DNA from: Streptomyces sp. NBC_01353
Lineage (GTDB): Bacteria; Actinomycetota; Actinomycetes; Streptomycetales; Streptomycetaceae
DNA length: 64,000 nt
Direction: 5' to 3'
Assembly (NCBI RefSeq): GCF_036237275.1
Contig: NZ_CP108352.1
Location: 7,465,501-7,529,500, forward strand
A program made the position numbers and the translations under genes. The notes under the pieces were generated by a model. The model did no database searches. It was not told the origin of the DNA and saw only the letters and a list, made by a program, of their open reading frames with translations. Of the stretch, positions 50,519-59,401 are shown piece by piece; the stretch's first letter is position 1, and each line of letters begins with the position of its first letter.

Positions 50519-51013
50519 TCATCGCTGGAGCCGTGACCGGTTCGCCTGGTCGGGCCAGGCGGGGGTTGTGGGGGGCGTCCACTGGTTCGAAGGTCCCGCC
50601 GTGATGCGTTCGGCGATCACCGTCCGGAATCGGGGACAGGAAGTGAGGTCCTCGTGGTCGCAGTCCAGCGCGCATTCGACGAGGTCGAGGCAGGCCCGGG
50701 TCCGGTCGAGGCGGAGTCGCAGGGCGGCGCGGTGGCGCTCGAGGTGGGCGCGGCGTGCGGCGGGGTCGTCGGTTCCCAGCATCGCGCGGATGTCCTCCAG
50801 CGACAGACCTGCCTCCTTCGCGCGCAGGATCGCGGCGACGCGGACCAGGTGCGCGTGACCGTACCGACGCCGGCCTGCCGGGTCCCGGGACGGGTCGAGC
50901 AAGCCCATGCTCTCCCAGTGCCGGAGCACATGCGTGGCCAGTCCGAAGCGCCCGGCGATTTCGCCGATCGTCATCGGCGCGGGCTCGTCGGTGGGCTCGC
51001 TGCTTGACTTCAT
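50519..51013 (-). CDS. MerR-family regulator
   Basis: The 164-residue regulator has a MerR helix-turn-helix (MTIGEIAGRFGLATHVLRHWESMGLLDPSRDPAGRRRYG, then VRVAAILRAKEAGLSLEDI), a coiled dimerisation helix and a C-terminal Cys cluster (CALDCDHEDLTSC) that could bind a metal or thiol ligand. ATG 51013 is used. It is divergent from the methyltransferase gene, with starts only 28 bp apart, so it must regulate that promoter by DNA distortion. Confidence 0.9.
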   Translation of the reverse strand: MKSSSEPTDEPAPMTIGEIAGRFGLATHVLRHWESMGLLDPSRDPAGRRRYGHAHLVRVAAILRAKEAGLSLEDIRAMLGTDDPAARRAHLERHRAALRLRLDRTRACLDLVECALDCDHEDLTSCPRFRTVIAERITAGPSNQWTPPTTPAWPDQANRSRLQR

Positions 51014-51041
51014 GTCGGCATTAAGTCGGAACCTGGCAGGC

Positions 51042-51797
51042 ATGTCCACCACATCGCGCGCCGTGCCCGGTCCCCTCCTCGCGCTGCTCGACGTCCTCGA
51101 CGAAGCTCCGAGTGCCGTCGAACTCCGTTCACGCTCCTATGAGTTGCTCCACATCGCCCCTGGTACGCGACTGCTCGACGTGGGCTGCGGCGGTGGCCGT
51201 GCGGTCGGGGAGGCGGCCCGGCTCGGGGCCGTGGCGACCGGCGTCGATCCCGATGAGCGGATGATCGCGGCGGCCCGCGCCCGATGGCGGGCAGGTGCGT
51301 TCGTGGTGGCCGATGCCTGCGCGCTGCCGTACCCCGACGGCTCGGTGGACGCCTACCGGGCCGACAAGGTGTTCCACGAGCTCGTGGACCCGTCGGCCGC
51401 AGTGGCCGAGGCCCGCCGTGTCCTCGCTCCGCGCGGGCGGATCGTGCTCATCGGCCAGGACTGGGACACCTTCGTCGTCGACGCCGACGACGCCGCGCTC
51501 ACGCGCAGGATCGTGCACGCCCGCGCCGATCAGGTGACCGGCCCGCGGGTGGCGCGACGCTACCGGGGGCTGCTGCTGGACGCGGGGTTCCGGGAGGTGG
51601 AGACGGAGATCCGCACCGGTGTGTTCGCCGACGGGTCGATGCTGCCCGTGCTCTCCGGGATCGCCGCTGCCGCCCGCGCGGCGGGGGCGGTCTCGCCCGC
51701 CGAGGCGGAGTCGTGGACCGTCGACCAGCACCGCCGCGCGGCTGAGGACCGGTCCTTCGTCGCCGTGCCGATGTTCGTCACCGCCGCGACCCGGTGA
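51042..51797 (+). CDS. SAM-dependent methyltransferase
   Basis: The 251-residue class I methyltransferase has the SAM motif I LLDVGCGGGRAVGEAARL, acidic motif II GVDPDERM, DACALPYPDGSVDAY (motif III) and a post-SAM HELVDPSAAVAEARRVLAP segment. The substrate is unknown. ATG 51042 lies in the shared promoter with the divergent MerR regulator, which probably induces it. Confidence 0.9.
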   Translation: MSTTSRAVPGPLLALLDVLDEAPSAVELRSRSYELLHIAPGTRLLDVGCGGGRAVGEAARLGAVATGVDPDERMIAAARARWRAGAFVVADACALPYPDGSVDAYRADKVFHELVDPSAAVAEARRVLAPRGRIVLIGQDWDTFVVDADDAALTRRIVHARADQVTGPRVARRYRGLLLDAGFREVETEIRTGVFADGSMLPVLSGIAAAARAAGAVSPAEAESWTVDQHRRAAEDRSFVAVPMFVTAATR

Positions 51798-51950
51798 GTG
51801 CATATCAACCCATACTCGTACGAAAGAGAATGTCATTGCCCGCACCGGGCTCTCCTTGAGGCGTCCCGGGCTCCTCCTCGGGTCCCCCCTGAACGATCAA
51901 AGGAGGGGCGGGTTAGCATATGAGCGCCGCCTAGCTCGAAAGATAAACCT

Positions 51951-53396
51951 GTGACTGTCAATGACGACTCGTTCACCAACTGGAAGATCCGCGAGGAGAT
52001 CGCGGAGTCGATGATCCCGATCATCGGGAAGCTGCACCGGGAGCGGGATGTCACCGTCCTCCTCCACAGCCGCTCCCTGGTGAACAAGTCGGTGGTCAGC
52101 ATCCTGAAGACCCACCGGTTCGCCCGGCAGATCGACGGTGAGGAGCTGTCGGTCACCGAGACGCTGCCGTTCCTGCAGGCGCTCACCGCGCTGGATCTCG
52201 GTCCTTCCCAGATCGACATCGGCATGCTCGCCGCGGAGTACAAGACGGACGACCGCGGTCTCTCGGTCGAGCAGTTCACCGCCGAGGCCGTCGCCGGTGC
52301 CACGGGTGCCAACAAGATCGAGTGCCGCGAGGGGCGCGACGTCGTCCTCTACGGCTTCGGCCGCATCGGCCGCCTCGTCGCCCGCCTGCTCATCGAGAAG
52401 GCCGGCTCCGGCAACGGTCTGCGCCTGCGTGCGATCGTCGTCCGCGGGGGCGGCGACCAGGACCTGGTCAAGCGCGCCTCGCTGCTGCGCCGCGACTCGA
52501 TCCACGGCCAGTTCCAGGGCACCATCACCGTGGACGAGGCGAACAGCACGATCGTCGCCAACGGCAACGCGATCAAGGTGATCTACGCCAACGACCCCTC
52601 CGAGGTCGACTACACGGCGTACGGCATCAAGGACGCCATCCTCATCGACAACACGGGCAAGTGGCGCGACCGCGAGGGGCTCTCGAAGCACCTGCGTCCC
52701 GGCATCGACAAGGTCGTCCTGACCGCCCCGGGCAAGGGCGACGTCCCGAACATCGTGCACGGCGTCAACCACGACACGGTGAAGCCGGACGAGCGCATCC
52801 TCTCCTGCGCCTCCTGCACCACCAACGCGATCGTCCCGCCGCTGAAGGCGATGGACGACGAGTACGGCGTGCTGCGCGGTCACGTGGAGACCGTCCACTC
52901 GTTCACCAACGACCAGAACCTGCTGGACAACTACCACAAGGCCGACCGTCGTGGCCGCTCCGCGCCGCTGAACATGGTCATCACCGAGACCGGTGCCGCC
53001 TCCGCCGTCGCCAAGGCGCTGCCGGACCTCAAGGCGCCGATCACCGGCAGCTCGATCCGCGTCCCCGTCCCGGACGTCTCGATCGCGATCCTGAGCCTGC
53101 GCCTGGGCCGCGAGACCACCCGCGAGGAGGTCCTCGACTACCTCCGCGACGTCTCGCTGCACTCGCCGCTGAAGCGCCAGATCGACTTCACCACCGCGCC
53201 CGACGCCGTCTCCATGGACTTCGTCGGCTCGCGTCACGCCTCGATCGTCGACGCCGGTGCCACCAAGGTCGACGGCGACAACGCGATCCTCTACCTCTGG
53301 TACGACAACGAGTTCGGCTACTCGTGCCAGGTCATCCGCGTCGTCCAGCACGTGTCCGGCGTCGAGTACCCGACGTACCCGGTGCCCGTGGTCTGA
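51951..53396 (+). CDS. gap: glyceraldehyde-3-phosphate dehydrogenase, long form
   Basis: The enzyme oxidises glyceraldehyde 3-phosphate to 1,3-bisphosphoglycerate with NAD(P). The 481-residue protein has an additional N-terminal region of about 125 residues before the Rossmann domain (VVLYGFGRIGRLVARLL). The catalytic Cys is in LSCASCTTNAIVPP and the catalytic region is standard (HSFTNDQNLLDNYH, WYDNEFGYSCQVIRV). Long forms of this kind occur as second gap genes in actinobacteria and some proteobacteria. The GTG at 51951 lacks a strong ribosome-binding site. Confidence 0.92.
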   Translation: MTVNDDSFTNWKIREEIAESMIPIIGKLHRERDVTVLLHSRSLVNKSVVSILKTHRFARQIDGEELSVTETLPFLQALTALDLGPSQIDIGMLAAEYKTDDRGLSVEQFTAEAVAGATGANKIECREGRDVVLYGFGRIGRLVARLLIEKAGSGNGLRLRAIVVRGGGDQDLVKRASLLRRDSIHGQFQGTITVDEANSTIVANGNAIKVIYANDPSEVDYTAYGIKDAILIDNTGKWRDREGLSKHLRPGIDKVVLTAPGKGDVPNIVHGVNHDTVKPDERILSCASCTTNAIVPPLKAMDDEYGVLRGHVETVHSFTNDQNLLDNYHKADRRGRSAPLNMVITETGAASAVAKALPDLKAPITGSSIRVPVPDVSIAILSLRLGRETTREEVLDYLRDVSLHSPLKRQIDFTTAPDAVSMDFVGSRHASIVDAGATKVDGDNAILYLWYDNEFGYSCQVIRVVQHVSGVEYPTYPVPVV

Positions 53397-53429
53397 CCTC
53401 GGCGGTCCGGCACGTCCGGGTCCCGGTGA

Positions 53430-53498
53430 ACGGGGCGGCGGTGGAGCGGTGCGGCAGATCCCGGAAGGGATCGCGCACCCTCCCACCACCGCCCCGTC
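53430..53498 (+). terminator. nested hairpin downstream of gap
   Basis: Outer arms ACGGGGCGGCGGTGGAG and a near-complement at 53480-53496 enclose a second perfect stem (GATCCC, GGAA loop, GGGATC at 53458-53473). It begins 33 bp after the gap stop. Confidence 0.6.
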
Positions 53499-53639
53499 GG
53501 CGTTCTGGTGGCTTGCGACAGCCGGTCGAACTCACGTGCGTGACGTACGCGAGTCAGGGAATCCGGTGCGAAGCCCACCTGCGCGTCCTGGGCACGCTCG
53601 CCTCCCCGCCGCTGACGTCTCGTCCGAGGACGAGCGAGG

Positions 53640-54332
53640 TCAGAACCCCCGGCGCGGTTCGCCGCCGGAGCCCGGTGTGACCAGGCCCGTCTCGTAGGCG
53701 GCGATCACCGCCTGCGCCCGGTCGCGGAGCCGGAGCTTGGAGAGGATACGGGCGACATGCGTCTTGACCGTGGCTTCGCTCAGCCGGAAGCGGGCCGCCA
53801 GTTCGGCGTTGCTGTCGCCCCTCGCCAACGCCTCGAACACCTCCAGCTCCCGCGGTGTGAGCGCGGACAGATCGCGGTGCAGGGAGGTCGTGCGCTCCCG
53901 CGACATGGCGAAGCGCTCGACCAGGCGGCGCGTGATGGCCGGGGCCAGCAGGGCGTCCCCGGAGCGGACCAGCCGGACCGCGGCCGCCAGGTGTTCGGGG
54001 GTGACGTCCTTCAGCAGGAAGCCGCTCGCGCCCGCGCTCAGGGCGGCGTAGACGTACTGGTCGAGGTCGTACGTGGTCAGGATGACGACGCGGGGCGGCG
54101 ACGTCCCCTCGTCCTGGAGGATGCGGCGCGTGGCCTCCAGGCCGTCGGTGCCCGGCATCCGAATGTCCATCAGGACCACGTCGGGCCGCGTACGGCGGAC
54201 CGCGGCGACCGCCTCGTCCCCGTCGGCGGCCTCCCCGACCACCTCGATGCCGTCGGCGGCCAGGATCATCCGGAAGCCGGTCCGCACCAGGGCCTGGTCG
54301 TCGACGAGCACCACCCGGGGTGCCTCGGTCAC
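53640..54332 (-). CDS. LuxR/NarL-family response regulator
   Basis: The 230-residue regulator has a receiver (VVLVDDQALVRTGFRMIL, Asp in VVLMDIRMPGTDGLEATRRIL, Lys in GFLLKDV) and a LuxR helix-turn-helix (LTPRELEVFEALARGDSNAE, LSEATVKTHVARILSKLRL). GTG 54332 has a GGTGGAGGC site that lies in the third copy of a small repeat derived from the kinase 3' end. It forms a pair with the kinase and is divergent from the ABC/FtsX transporter. Confidence 0.93.
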   Translation of the reverse strand: MTEAPRVVLVDDQALVRTGFRMILAADGIEVVGEAADGDEAVAAVRRTRPDVVLMDIRMPGTDGLEATRRILQDEGTSPPRVVILTTYDLDQYVYAALSAGASGFLLKDVTPEHLAAAVRLVRSGDALLAPAITRRLVERFAMSRERTTSLHRDLSALTPRELEVFEALARGDSNAELAARFRLSEATVKTHVARILSKLRLRDRAQAVIAAYETGLVTPGSGGEPRRGF

Positions 54333-54337
54333 GGCGC

Positions 54338-54396
54338 CTCCACCGGAATCACGGCTCTCCACCGGCATCACCGCTCCTCCACCGGAATCACGGCTC
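54338..54396. repeat. three tandem copies of the kinase 3' end
   Basis: Blocks of the form CTCCACCGGAATCACGGCTC occur at about 54339, 54357 (changed at two positions) and 54376, with 19-nt periods. The last is the true kinase 3' end (codons for AVIPVEER, minus strand). The copy nearest the regulator contributes its ribosome-binding site. Confidence 0.8.
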
Positions 54397-55747
54397 GGAC
54401 CCCGTAGCCCCCGCGTGGTCTCGTGCCCGCGTGCAGCGTACCGCCGTAGACCGCCAGGCGTTCGCGCAGGCCCAGGAGCCCACGGCCGCCGCCGGGTCCG
54501 GCCGGAGGGCGCGCCGTACCGCCGGTGTCGGCCACCTCCACGCGCACCTCGCCCGGCGCGTACTCCACGGTGACCGACACGCTCGCCCCCGCGGCGTGTT
54601 TCACCGCGTTCGTCAGCGCCTCCTGCACCACCCGGTACGCGGCCAGTTCGACGCCGGCCGTCAGCTCGCCCGTCGGGGCGCCGCGCACCGTCAACTCCAC
54701 CGGTACGCCGGTGTCCCGCACCCGCCCGGCCAGCTCCTCCAGCCGGTCGAGACCCGGCTGCGGGGCCAGGTCCACGGTCGCGGCAGGATCGGGGCCGTCG
54801 GCGGCCATCGTGAGCAGCCCCATCACATGGCGCAGCTCCGACATCGCGGTGCGGCCCGCCGCCTCCACCGCCAGCATCGCCTCCCTGGCCTGCTCGGGCG
54901 ACTTGTCCAGCACCTTGCGCGCGGCGCCCGCCTGAATCGTCATCATGCTCACGTTGTGCGTGACCACATCGTGCAACTCGCGGGCGATCCGCGCCCGCTC
55001 CTGCTCCACGGCCCGCCGCAGCGCGGCCTGTTGCTCCTCCCGCAGCGCCTGCGCCCGCTGCCGCCAGGTGTGGATGCCGTGCGCGGCAACAGCGACCGGG
55101 AGCAGGACGAGGACGGGGACCAGACCCCCGTCCACCTCGGGGACCAGGGGTGTCGCCGCGTAGAGCACCACACCCGCGAGCAGCGAGGCGGCCGTGGCCA
55201 TCCGGTGCGGGCTGTACATCGCCGCGCTGTACGCCGCTATCAGACCGGACGCGAAGGTGACCGTGATCGCGTCCTGGGTGACATCGCCCTGGTACAGCAG
55301 CGCCGTCGCCCCCACCACCATCCAGTACGCGGTCAGCGGGAAGCGGCGGCGCAGCACCAGCGGCAGCGCGGTCAGCACCGCCGCCGCCAGCTCCCAGAGT
55401 TCCACCGGCGGCAGGGTGTGCTCCACGATGGGCACGACCTGTTCGGCCCCGGGCTGCGGGACCGGCGGCACCGGCGGCACCGGCACGACCTGTTCGGCCC
55501 CGGGCGGCGGCACCGGCGGAACCGGCGGAGCCGAGGGCCCGCCGGGGAACGGGGCGTCGGGCCGGTCGGGCTCCCAACGGACCAGCTCCACATACGAACG
55601 GTCCAGATCGCCCACCACGGTCCACACCGCAACGGCCAGTGCGAGCACCGCATCGGCCACCCAGGACCGGAGCGACAACGGCGGCGGCGCGCCGACGGAC
55701 CACAGCGCGCGCAACCGGCGGACGACCGACTCCTCTTCCCTGTTCAC
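54368..55747 (-). CDS. sensor histidine kinase
   Basis: The 459-residue kinase has a set of N-terminal membrane segments with an extracytoplasmic Pro-rich loop, a HisKA_3 domain (ERARIARELHDVVTHNVSMM, His in ELHDVV) and a HATPase domain (EALTNAVKHAAG, VADTGG, GRGLLGLRERL). The loop has a duplicated PGAEQVVPVPPVP block. It phosphorylates the regulator encoded directly downstream. The pair probably senses a cell-envelope signal and controls the divergent ABC/FtsX exporter. Confidence 0.92.
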   Translation of the reverse strand: MNREEESVVRRLRALWSVGAPPPLSLRSWVADAVLALAVAVWTVVGDLDRSYVELVRWEPDRPDAPFPGGPSAPPVPPVPPPGAEQVVPVPPVPPVPQPGAEQVVPIVEHTLPPVELWELAAAVLTALPLVLRRRFPLTAYWMVVGATALLYQGDVTQDAITVTFASGLIAAYSAAMYSPHRMATAASLLAGVVLYAATPLVPEVDGGLVPVLVLLPVAVAAHGIHTWRQRAQALREEQQAALRRAVEQERARIARELHDVVTHNVSMMTIQAGAARKVLDKSPEQAREAMLAVEAAGRTAMSELRHVMGLLTMAADGPDPAATVDLAPQPGLDRLEELAGRVRDTGVPVELTVRGAPTGELTAGVELAAYRVVQEALTNAVKHAAGASVSVTVEYAPGEVRVEVADTGGTARPPAGPGGGRGLLGLRERLAVYGGTLHAGTRPRGGYGVRAVIPVEER

Positions 55748-55948
55748 CGGGTCAGTGTGCCAAGCGGCGGGTGGGGCCGAATCAACCGTGGGACGCAGCC
55801 CCGTACTCCACGGGCGTACATCGCGAGGATGACGCGGCCCCGGCCTCCACCGAGCACGGTACGGATCTTCCGCACCGCGGCCGACGTGCGCGCATCCCGC
55901 TCCCTCCTAGCGTCGATGCCGCCCGACCGACCCAGCTGTGGAGGACCC

Positions 55949-56638
55949 ATGACCGACCCTCTCATCGACGTACGCGAGGTGCGCAAGGCGTACGACGAGG
56001 GCCCACCCGCCTTGGACGGGCTGACGCTCCAGGTGCGTCCCGGGGAGGCGCTCGCCGTGCTCGGCCCGTCCGGCAGCGGCAAGTCGACGCTGCTCAACAT
56101 GATCGCCGGCCTCGACCGTCCCACCACGGGCAGCGTCAGCGTCGACGGGCTGCGCGTCGACGCCCTGAACGAGACGGCCTCCGCGAAGTACCGGCGCTCG
56201 CGCATCGGCATGGTCTTCCAGTTCTTCAACCTCCTCGACGACCTCACCGTGACCGACAACGTGCTGCTGCCCGCCCAGCTGTCCGGCACGGCGCCCGCCA
56301 AGGCGGCGGCCCGCGCCGCCGAACTCCTCGCACAGCTCGGCATCGACCGGCACGCCCACGCCTATCCCGGCCGACTGTCCGGCGGCGAGCGCCAGCGCGT
56401 CGCGGTCGCCCGGGCCCTGATGAACCGCCCGCCGCTGCTGCTCGCCGACGAACCCACGGGCGCGCTGGACACCGCCTCCGGCACGGACGTACGCAACCTG
56501 TTGCGCGAGCTCAACACCGCCGGGCAGACCATCGTCCTCGTCACCCACGACCTCGCGCTCGCCGAGTCCTGTGCGACACGGACGATCGAGCTCGTCGACG
56601 GCCGGATCGCCCGCGACGTCCGGGCGGTGGCCCGATGA
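55949..56638 (+). CDS. MacB/LolD-type ABC ATPase
   Basis: The 229-residue ATPase has GPSGSGKST (Walker A), FQFFNLLDDLTV (Q loop of the macrolide/lipoprotein-exporter class), LSGGERQRVAVARAL, LLADEPTGALD and the switch His in LVTHDLALA. GGAGG precedes ATG 55949. It overlaps the FtsX-type permease by ATGA and together they form an efflux or antimicrobial-peptide resistance unit. Confidence 0.93.
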   Translation: MTDPLIDVREVRKAYDEGPPALDGLTLQVRPGEALAVLGPSGSGKSTLLNMIAGLDRPTTGSVSVDGLRVDALNETASAKYRRSRIGMVFQFFNLLDDLTVTDNVLLPAQLSGTAPAKAAARAAELLAQLGIDRHAHAYPGRLSGGERQRVAVARALMNRPPLLLADEPTGALDTASGTDVRNLLRELNTAGQTIVLVTHDLALAESCATRTIELVDGRIARDVRAVAR

Positions 56639-59025
56639 GCCGCCCCGTGGCACGGCGAAGCGCCCTGGGCCGGGTGGTCAGGGGCGGGGTCGGGCGGCGC
56701 CGCGTGCAGACCGCGGTCATAGCGCTCACGACGCTGCTGTCGGTGGCGGCCGCGGTCCTCGCGGTCGGGCTGCTCGTGGCCTCCCAAGGGCCGTTCGACC
56801 GGGCCTTCGCCCAGCAGCGAGGGGCCCATCTGACAGTGCAGTTCGACGGCTCCGCGATCACCGGCCAAGGGATCGCGGCGACCGCGGACGCCACCGGGGT
56901 GGACGCGACCGCGGGCCCGTTCGCCGTCGCCTCCGTCCGGCTGTACGACACCCAGGGTGCGCCGCCGGGGTTCGAACCGCCGGCTCTGACGGTGGTGGGG
57001 CGCGGCTCGCCCGAGGCCCCTGTGGACCGCCTGGAGCTGGTCGAGGGGCGCTGGGCGGGTGCCTCCGGGGAGATCGTGATGGAGCGGGGCGCGGCGCAGG
57101 GCGGCACCGGGCTCGGGACCCGCTTCCGGGCGGGCGACACCGAGCTGACCGTGGTCGGGATCGCCGAGTCGGCGGGGGAGAGCGCCGACGCCTGGGTCGT
57201 ACCCGCGCAGCTGCCCGGGCTGGCCGGCACACCGACCGGCTCGCGCCCGGGTTCACCGCCCGGACTGCAGATGCTCTACCGGCTCACCGACTCCGCGACC
57301 CGCGCCGACATCGAGGCCGGCCGGGCGGCGATCGCCGCCGCCGTGCCGCCGCGGGCGATCGCGGGCACGCAGTCGTACCTCGACGTCCGGCAGACCGCCC
57401 AGGAGAACACCGCCGCCTTCGTGCCCTTCATCACCGCCTTCGCCCTGCTCGGCCTCGCCATGTCCGTCCTGGTGATCGGCATCGTCGTCAGCGGCGCCGT
57501 GGGCGCCGCGACCCGGCGCATCGGGATCCTGAAGTCCCTCGGCTTCACACCGCTCCAGGTGGGGCGGGCATACGTCGGCCAGGCGCTGATCCCGGCCTCG
57601 GTGGGCGCCGTGCTGGGCGCGGCCCTGGGCAACGTGATCGCCGTGCCGCTGATGGCGGAAGTGGCGGAGGCGTACGGGACGGCGGCGGTGCTCATTCCCC
57701 TGTGGGTGGATCTCGTGGTGCCGGCGGGCGCCCTGGTGGTGGTCGCCGCCACCGCGTTCGGCCCGGCGCTGCGGGCGGCGCGGTTGCGCACCGTGCTGGT
57801 GCTCGGCGCCGGACGGACCGGGGGCGGTCGGCGTGGGGGCCGCGCACGCCACCTGCTGGGCCGTCTGCCGCTGCCCCGGCCGGTCGTCATGGGGCTCGGG
57901 AGTCCGTTCGCCCGGCCGGCGCGGTCGGCGACGATGGCCGCCGCGGTCGCGTTCGGGGCCCTGGCGGTGACGTTCGCGGTGGGCCTCGGCAGCACGCTGG
58001 TCGCGGTCAAGACGGGTGGGGACCCGGACCGCGGCGGCACGGTCACGGTCCACACGGTGTCCCCTCCGGGGCCCGATGTCACACGCCCTCCGGAGCCGGC
58101 CGACCCGGCGAAGGTCGCCGCGGCGATCCAGGCCCGCTCGGACACCGCGTCCTTCCACCGGACCGCCAAGTCACAGGTGGGGGTGGCCGGTCTCAAGGGT
58201 GGCATACCGCTCGTCGCGTACGAGGGCGACACCGCCGGCGCCGGCGCGGGCGTCACGATGGTGTCGGGGCGCTGGTTCAGCGGCCCCGGCGAGGCGGTCG
58301 CGGCCGCGCGCTTCCTGCAGGCCGCGGGGGTGCGGGTGGGGGAGACGGTCGCCGTGTCGGACCGGGGGCGCACGGTCCGGCTGCGGATCGTCGGCGAGGT
58401 CTTCGACCTCGGCGACAAGGGGATGACCCTGCGCACCGACGCCTCGTCGGTCGCCGCGCTGGAGACCCGCTTCCTGCCGGCCGACTTCAGTGTCGAGCTC
58501 ACGGCCGGTACGGACCCGGCCCGTTACGTCGAGGAGCTGAACGCCGCTCTGACGCCGCTCGGCGCGTGGGCGGCGGCCACGGAGGCGGGCAAGTCCAGTG
58601 TGATCCTGGCGATGCAGGCGCTGATCGCGATGCTCACGCTGATGCTCGTCGCGGTGGCCTGCCTGGGCGTGCTCAACACGGTGGTGCTCGACACCCGGGA
58701 CCGGGTCCGGGACCTGGGCGTGCTCAAGGCCCTGGGAATGACCCCCCGTCAGACGGTCGTCCAGGTCCTCACCTCGGTGGGCGCGATCGGCGTGGTGGCG
58801 GGGGCGATCGGGGTCCCGCTCGGCGTGACGCTGCACCGCACGGTGATGCCGGCGATGGGTCGCGCGGTCGGCACCACGATCCCGGGCGCCCACATCGACG
58901 TCTACGGCGCGGGGTTGCTCGCCGCGCTCGCCCTGGCCGGCGTGGCGATCGCGATCACGGGCGCGCTGGCTCCGGCAGTCTGGGCGGCGCGGACACCGAC
59001 CGCGCGGGCGCTGCGGACGGAGTGA
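56635..59025 (+). CDS. FtsX/MacB-type ABC permease
   Basis: The 796-residue permease has two FtsX domains. A first span near residue 30 is followed by a periplasmic MacB_PCD-like domain and three spans (about 280-400). A second copy has a start near 440, a second extracellular domain and a closing FtsX block (LIAMLTLMLVAVACLGVLNTVVLDTRDRVRDLGVLKALGMTPRQ). This layout is typical of actinobacterial BceB/MacB-like exporters. ATG 56635 overlaps the ATPase gene; the long frame upstream is not used. Confidence 0.92.
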   Translation: MSRPVARRSALGRVVRGGVGRRRVQTAVIALTTLLSVAAAVLAVGLLVASQGPFDRAFAQQRGAHLTVQFDGSAITGQGIAATADATGVDATAGPFAVASVRLYDTQGAPPGFEPPALTVVGRGSPEAPVDRLELVEGRWAGASGEIVMERGAAQGGTGLGTRFRAGDTELTVVGIAESAGESADAWVVPAQLPGLAGTPTGSRPGSPPGLQMLYRLTDSATRADIEAGRAAIAAAVPPRAIAGTQSYLDVRQTAQENTAAFVPFITAFALLGLAMSVLVIGIVVSGAVGAATRRIGILKSLGFTPLQVGRAYVGQALIPASVGAVLGAALGNVIAVPLMAEVAEAYGTAAVLIPLWVDLVVPAGALVVVAATAFGPALRAARLRTVLVLGAGRTGGGRRGGRARHLLGRLPLPRPVVMGLGSPFARPARSATMAAAVAFGALAVTFAVGLGSTLVAVKTGGDPDRGGTVTVHTVSPPGPDVTRPPEPADPAKVAAAIQARSDTASFHRTAKSQVGVAGLKGGIPLVAYEGDTAGAGAGVTMVSGRWFSGPGEAVAAARFLQAAGVRVGETVAVSDRGRTVRLRIVGEVFDLGDKGMTLRTDASSVAALETRFLPADFSVELTAGTDPARYVEELNAALTPLGAWAAATEAGKSSVILAMQALIAMLTLMLVAVACLGVLNTVVLDTRDRVRDLGVLKALGMTPRQTVVQVLTSVGAIGVVAGAIGVPLGVTLHRTVMPAMGRAVGTTIPGAHIDVYGAGLLAALALAGVAIAITGALAPAVWAARTPTARALRTE

Positions 59026-59071
59026 CAACCCTGCAGGGTGCCGCGACCCGGGAGTCCGTGGCCGGGGGTAC

Positions 59072-59185
59072 AGCCTGTCGGTGCGCGACGAGGACGTGGA
59101 CGTCCACCAGTTCGAGGAAGTGGCCGCACGGGGCAGGCGCGAGCTGGCCGCGGGCCGCCTCGACGAAGCGGCGTCGGTGCGAACG
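59072..59185 (+). pseudogene. AfsR/SARP-family regulator fragment
   Basis: About 38 codons read RGRGYSLSVRDEDVDVHQFE followed by EVAARGRRELAAGRLDEAASV. This is the join between the winged helix and the bacterial transcriptional activation (BTAD) domain of a SARP/AfsR regulator (GYxLxVxxxxVDxxxFE). Both ends of the gene are missing. The frame happens to run on into the short membrane peptide at 59318. Confidence 0.55.
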
Positions 59186-59200
59186 ACCGAATCGCGTAGA

Positions 59201-59240
59201 GGACGCGTAAAGAGCGCGCCGCCACTCGTCAGGGACGCGT
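59201..59240. promoter_or_regulatory. GGACGCGT direct repeats ahead of kdp
   Basis: GGACGCGT occurs at 59201-59208 and 59233-59240, 32 bp apart (three helical turns), each followed by an A/T-rich run. They sit 80-115 bp before the first gene of the kdp operon, where KdpE-type activators bind in other bacteria. The function is inferred from position only. Confidence 0.4.
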
Positions 59241-59317
59241 TAACGGAAGCCGTGACCTGGCCGAAAGGCGCTTTGCTCATCTGGTCCGAGAATCCGTTCT
59301 TCACTCAGGAGCTCACG

Positions 59318-59401
59318 ATGGCCGACGTGGCCTTCGTCGTCACCACGATCGCGGTCTTCGCGCTGGTGGCCTTCATCGGCAAGGGGGTGGCCAAGCTGTG
59401 A
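59318..59401 (+). CDS. 27-residue membrane peptide upstream of kdpF
   Basis: The peptide MADVAFVVTTIAVFALVAFIGKGVAKL consists of a single span with a basic C-terminal end. CAGGAG precedes its ATG. Its stop TGA overlaps the kdpF GTG by two bases, so the two are translationally coupled. It is similar in size and design to KdpF and may be an additional small subunit or regulator of the Kdp ATPase. It was too short for routine gene callers. Confidence 0.7.
   Translation: MADVAFVVTTIAVFALVAFIGKGVAKL

Noticed and set aside
59026-59317. Possible c-di-AMP (ydaO-type) riboswitch before kdp
   Set aside because: Such a leader would be longer and carry conserved paired elements; only about 290 bp are present, partly a SARP fragment, and no riboswitch-like architecture was found.
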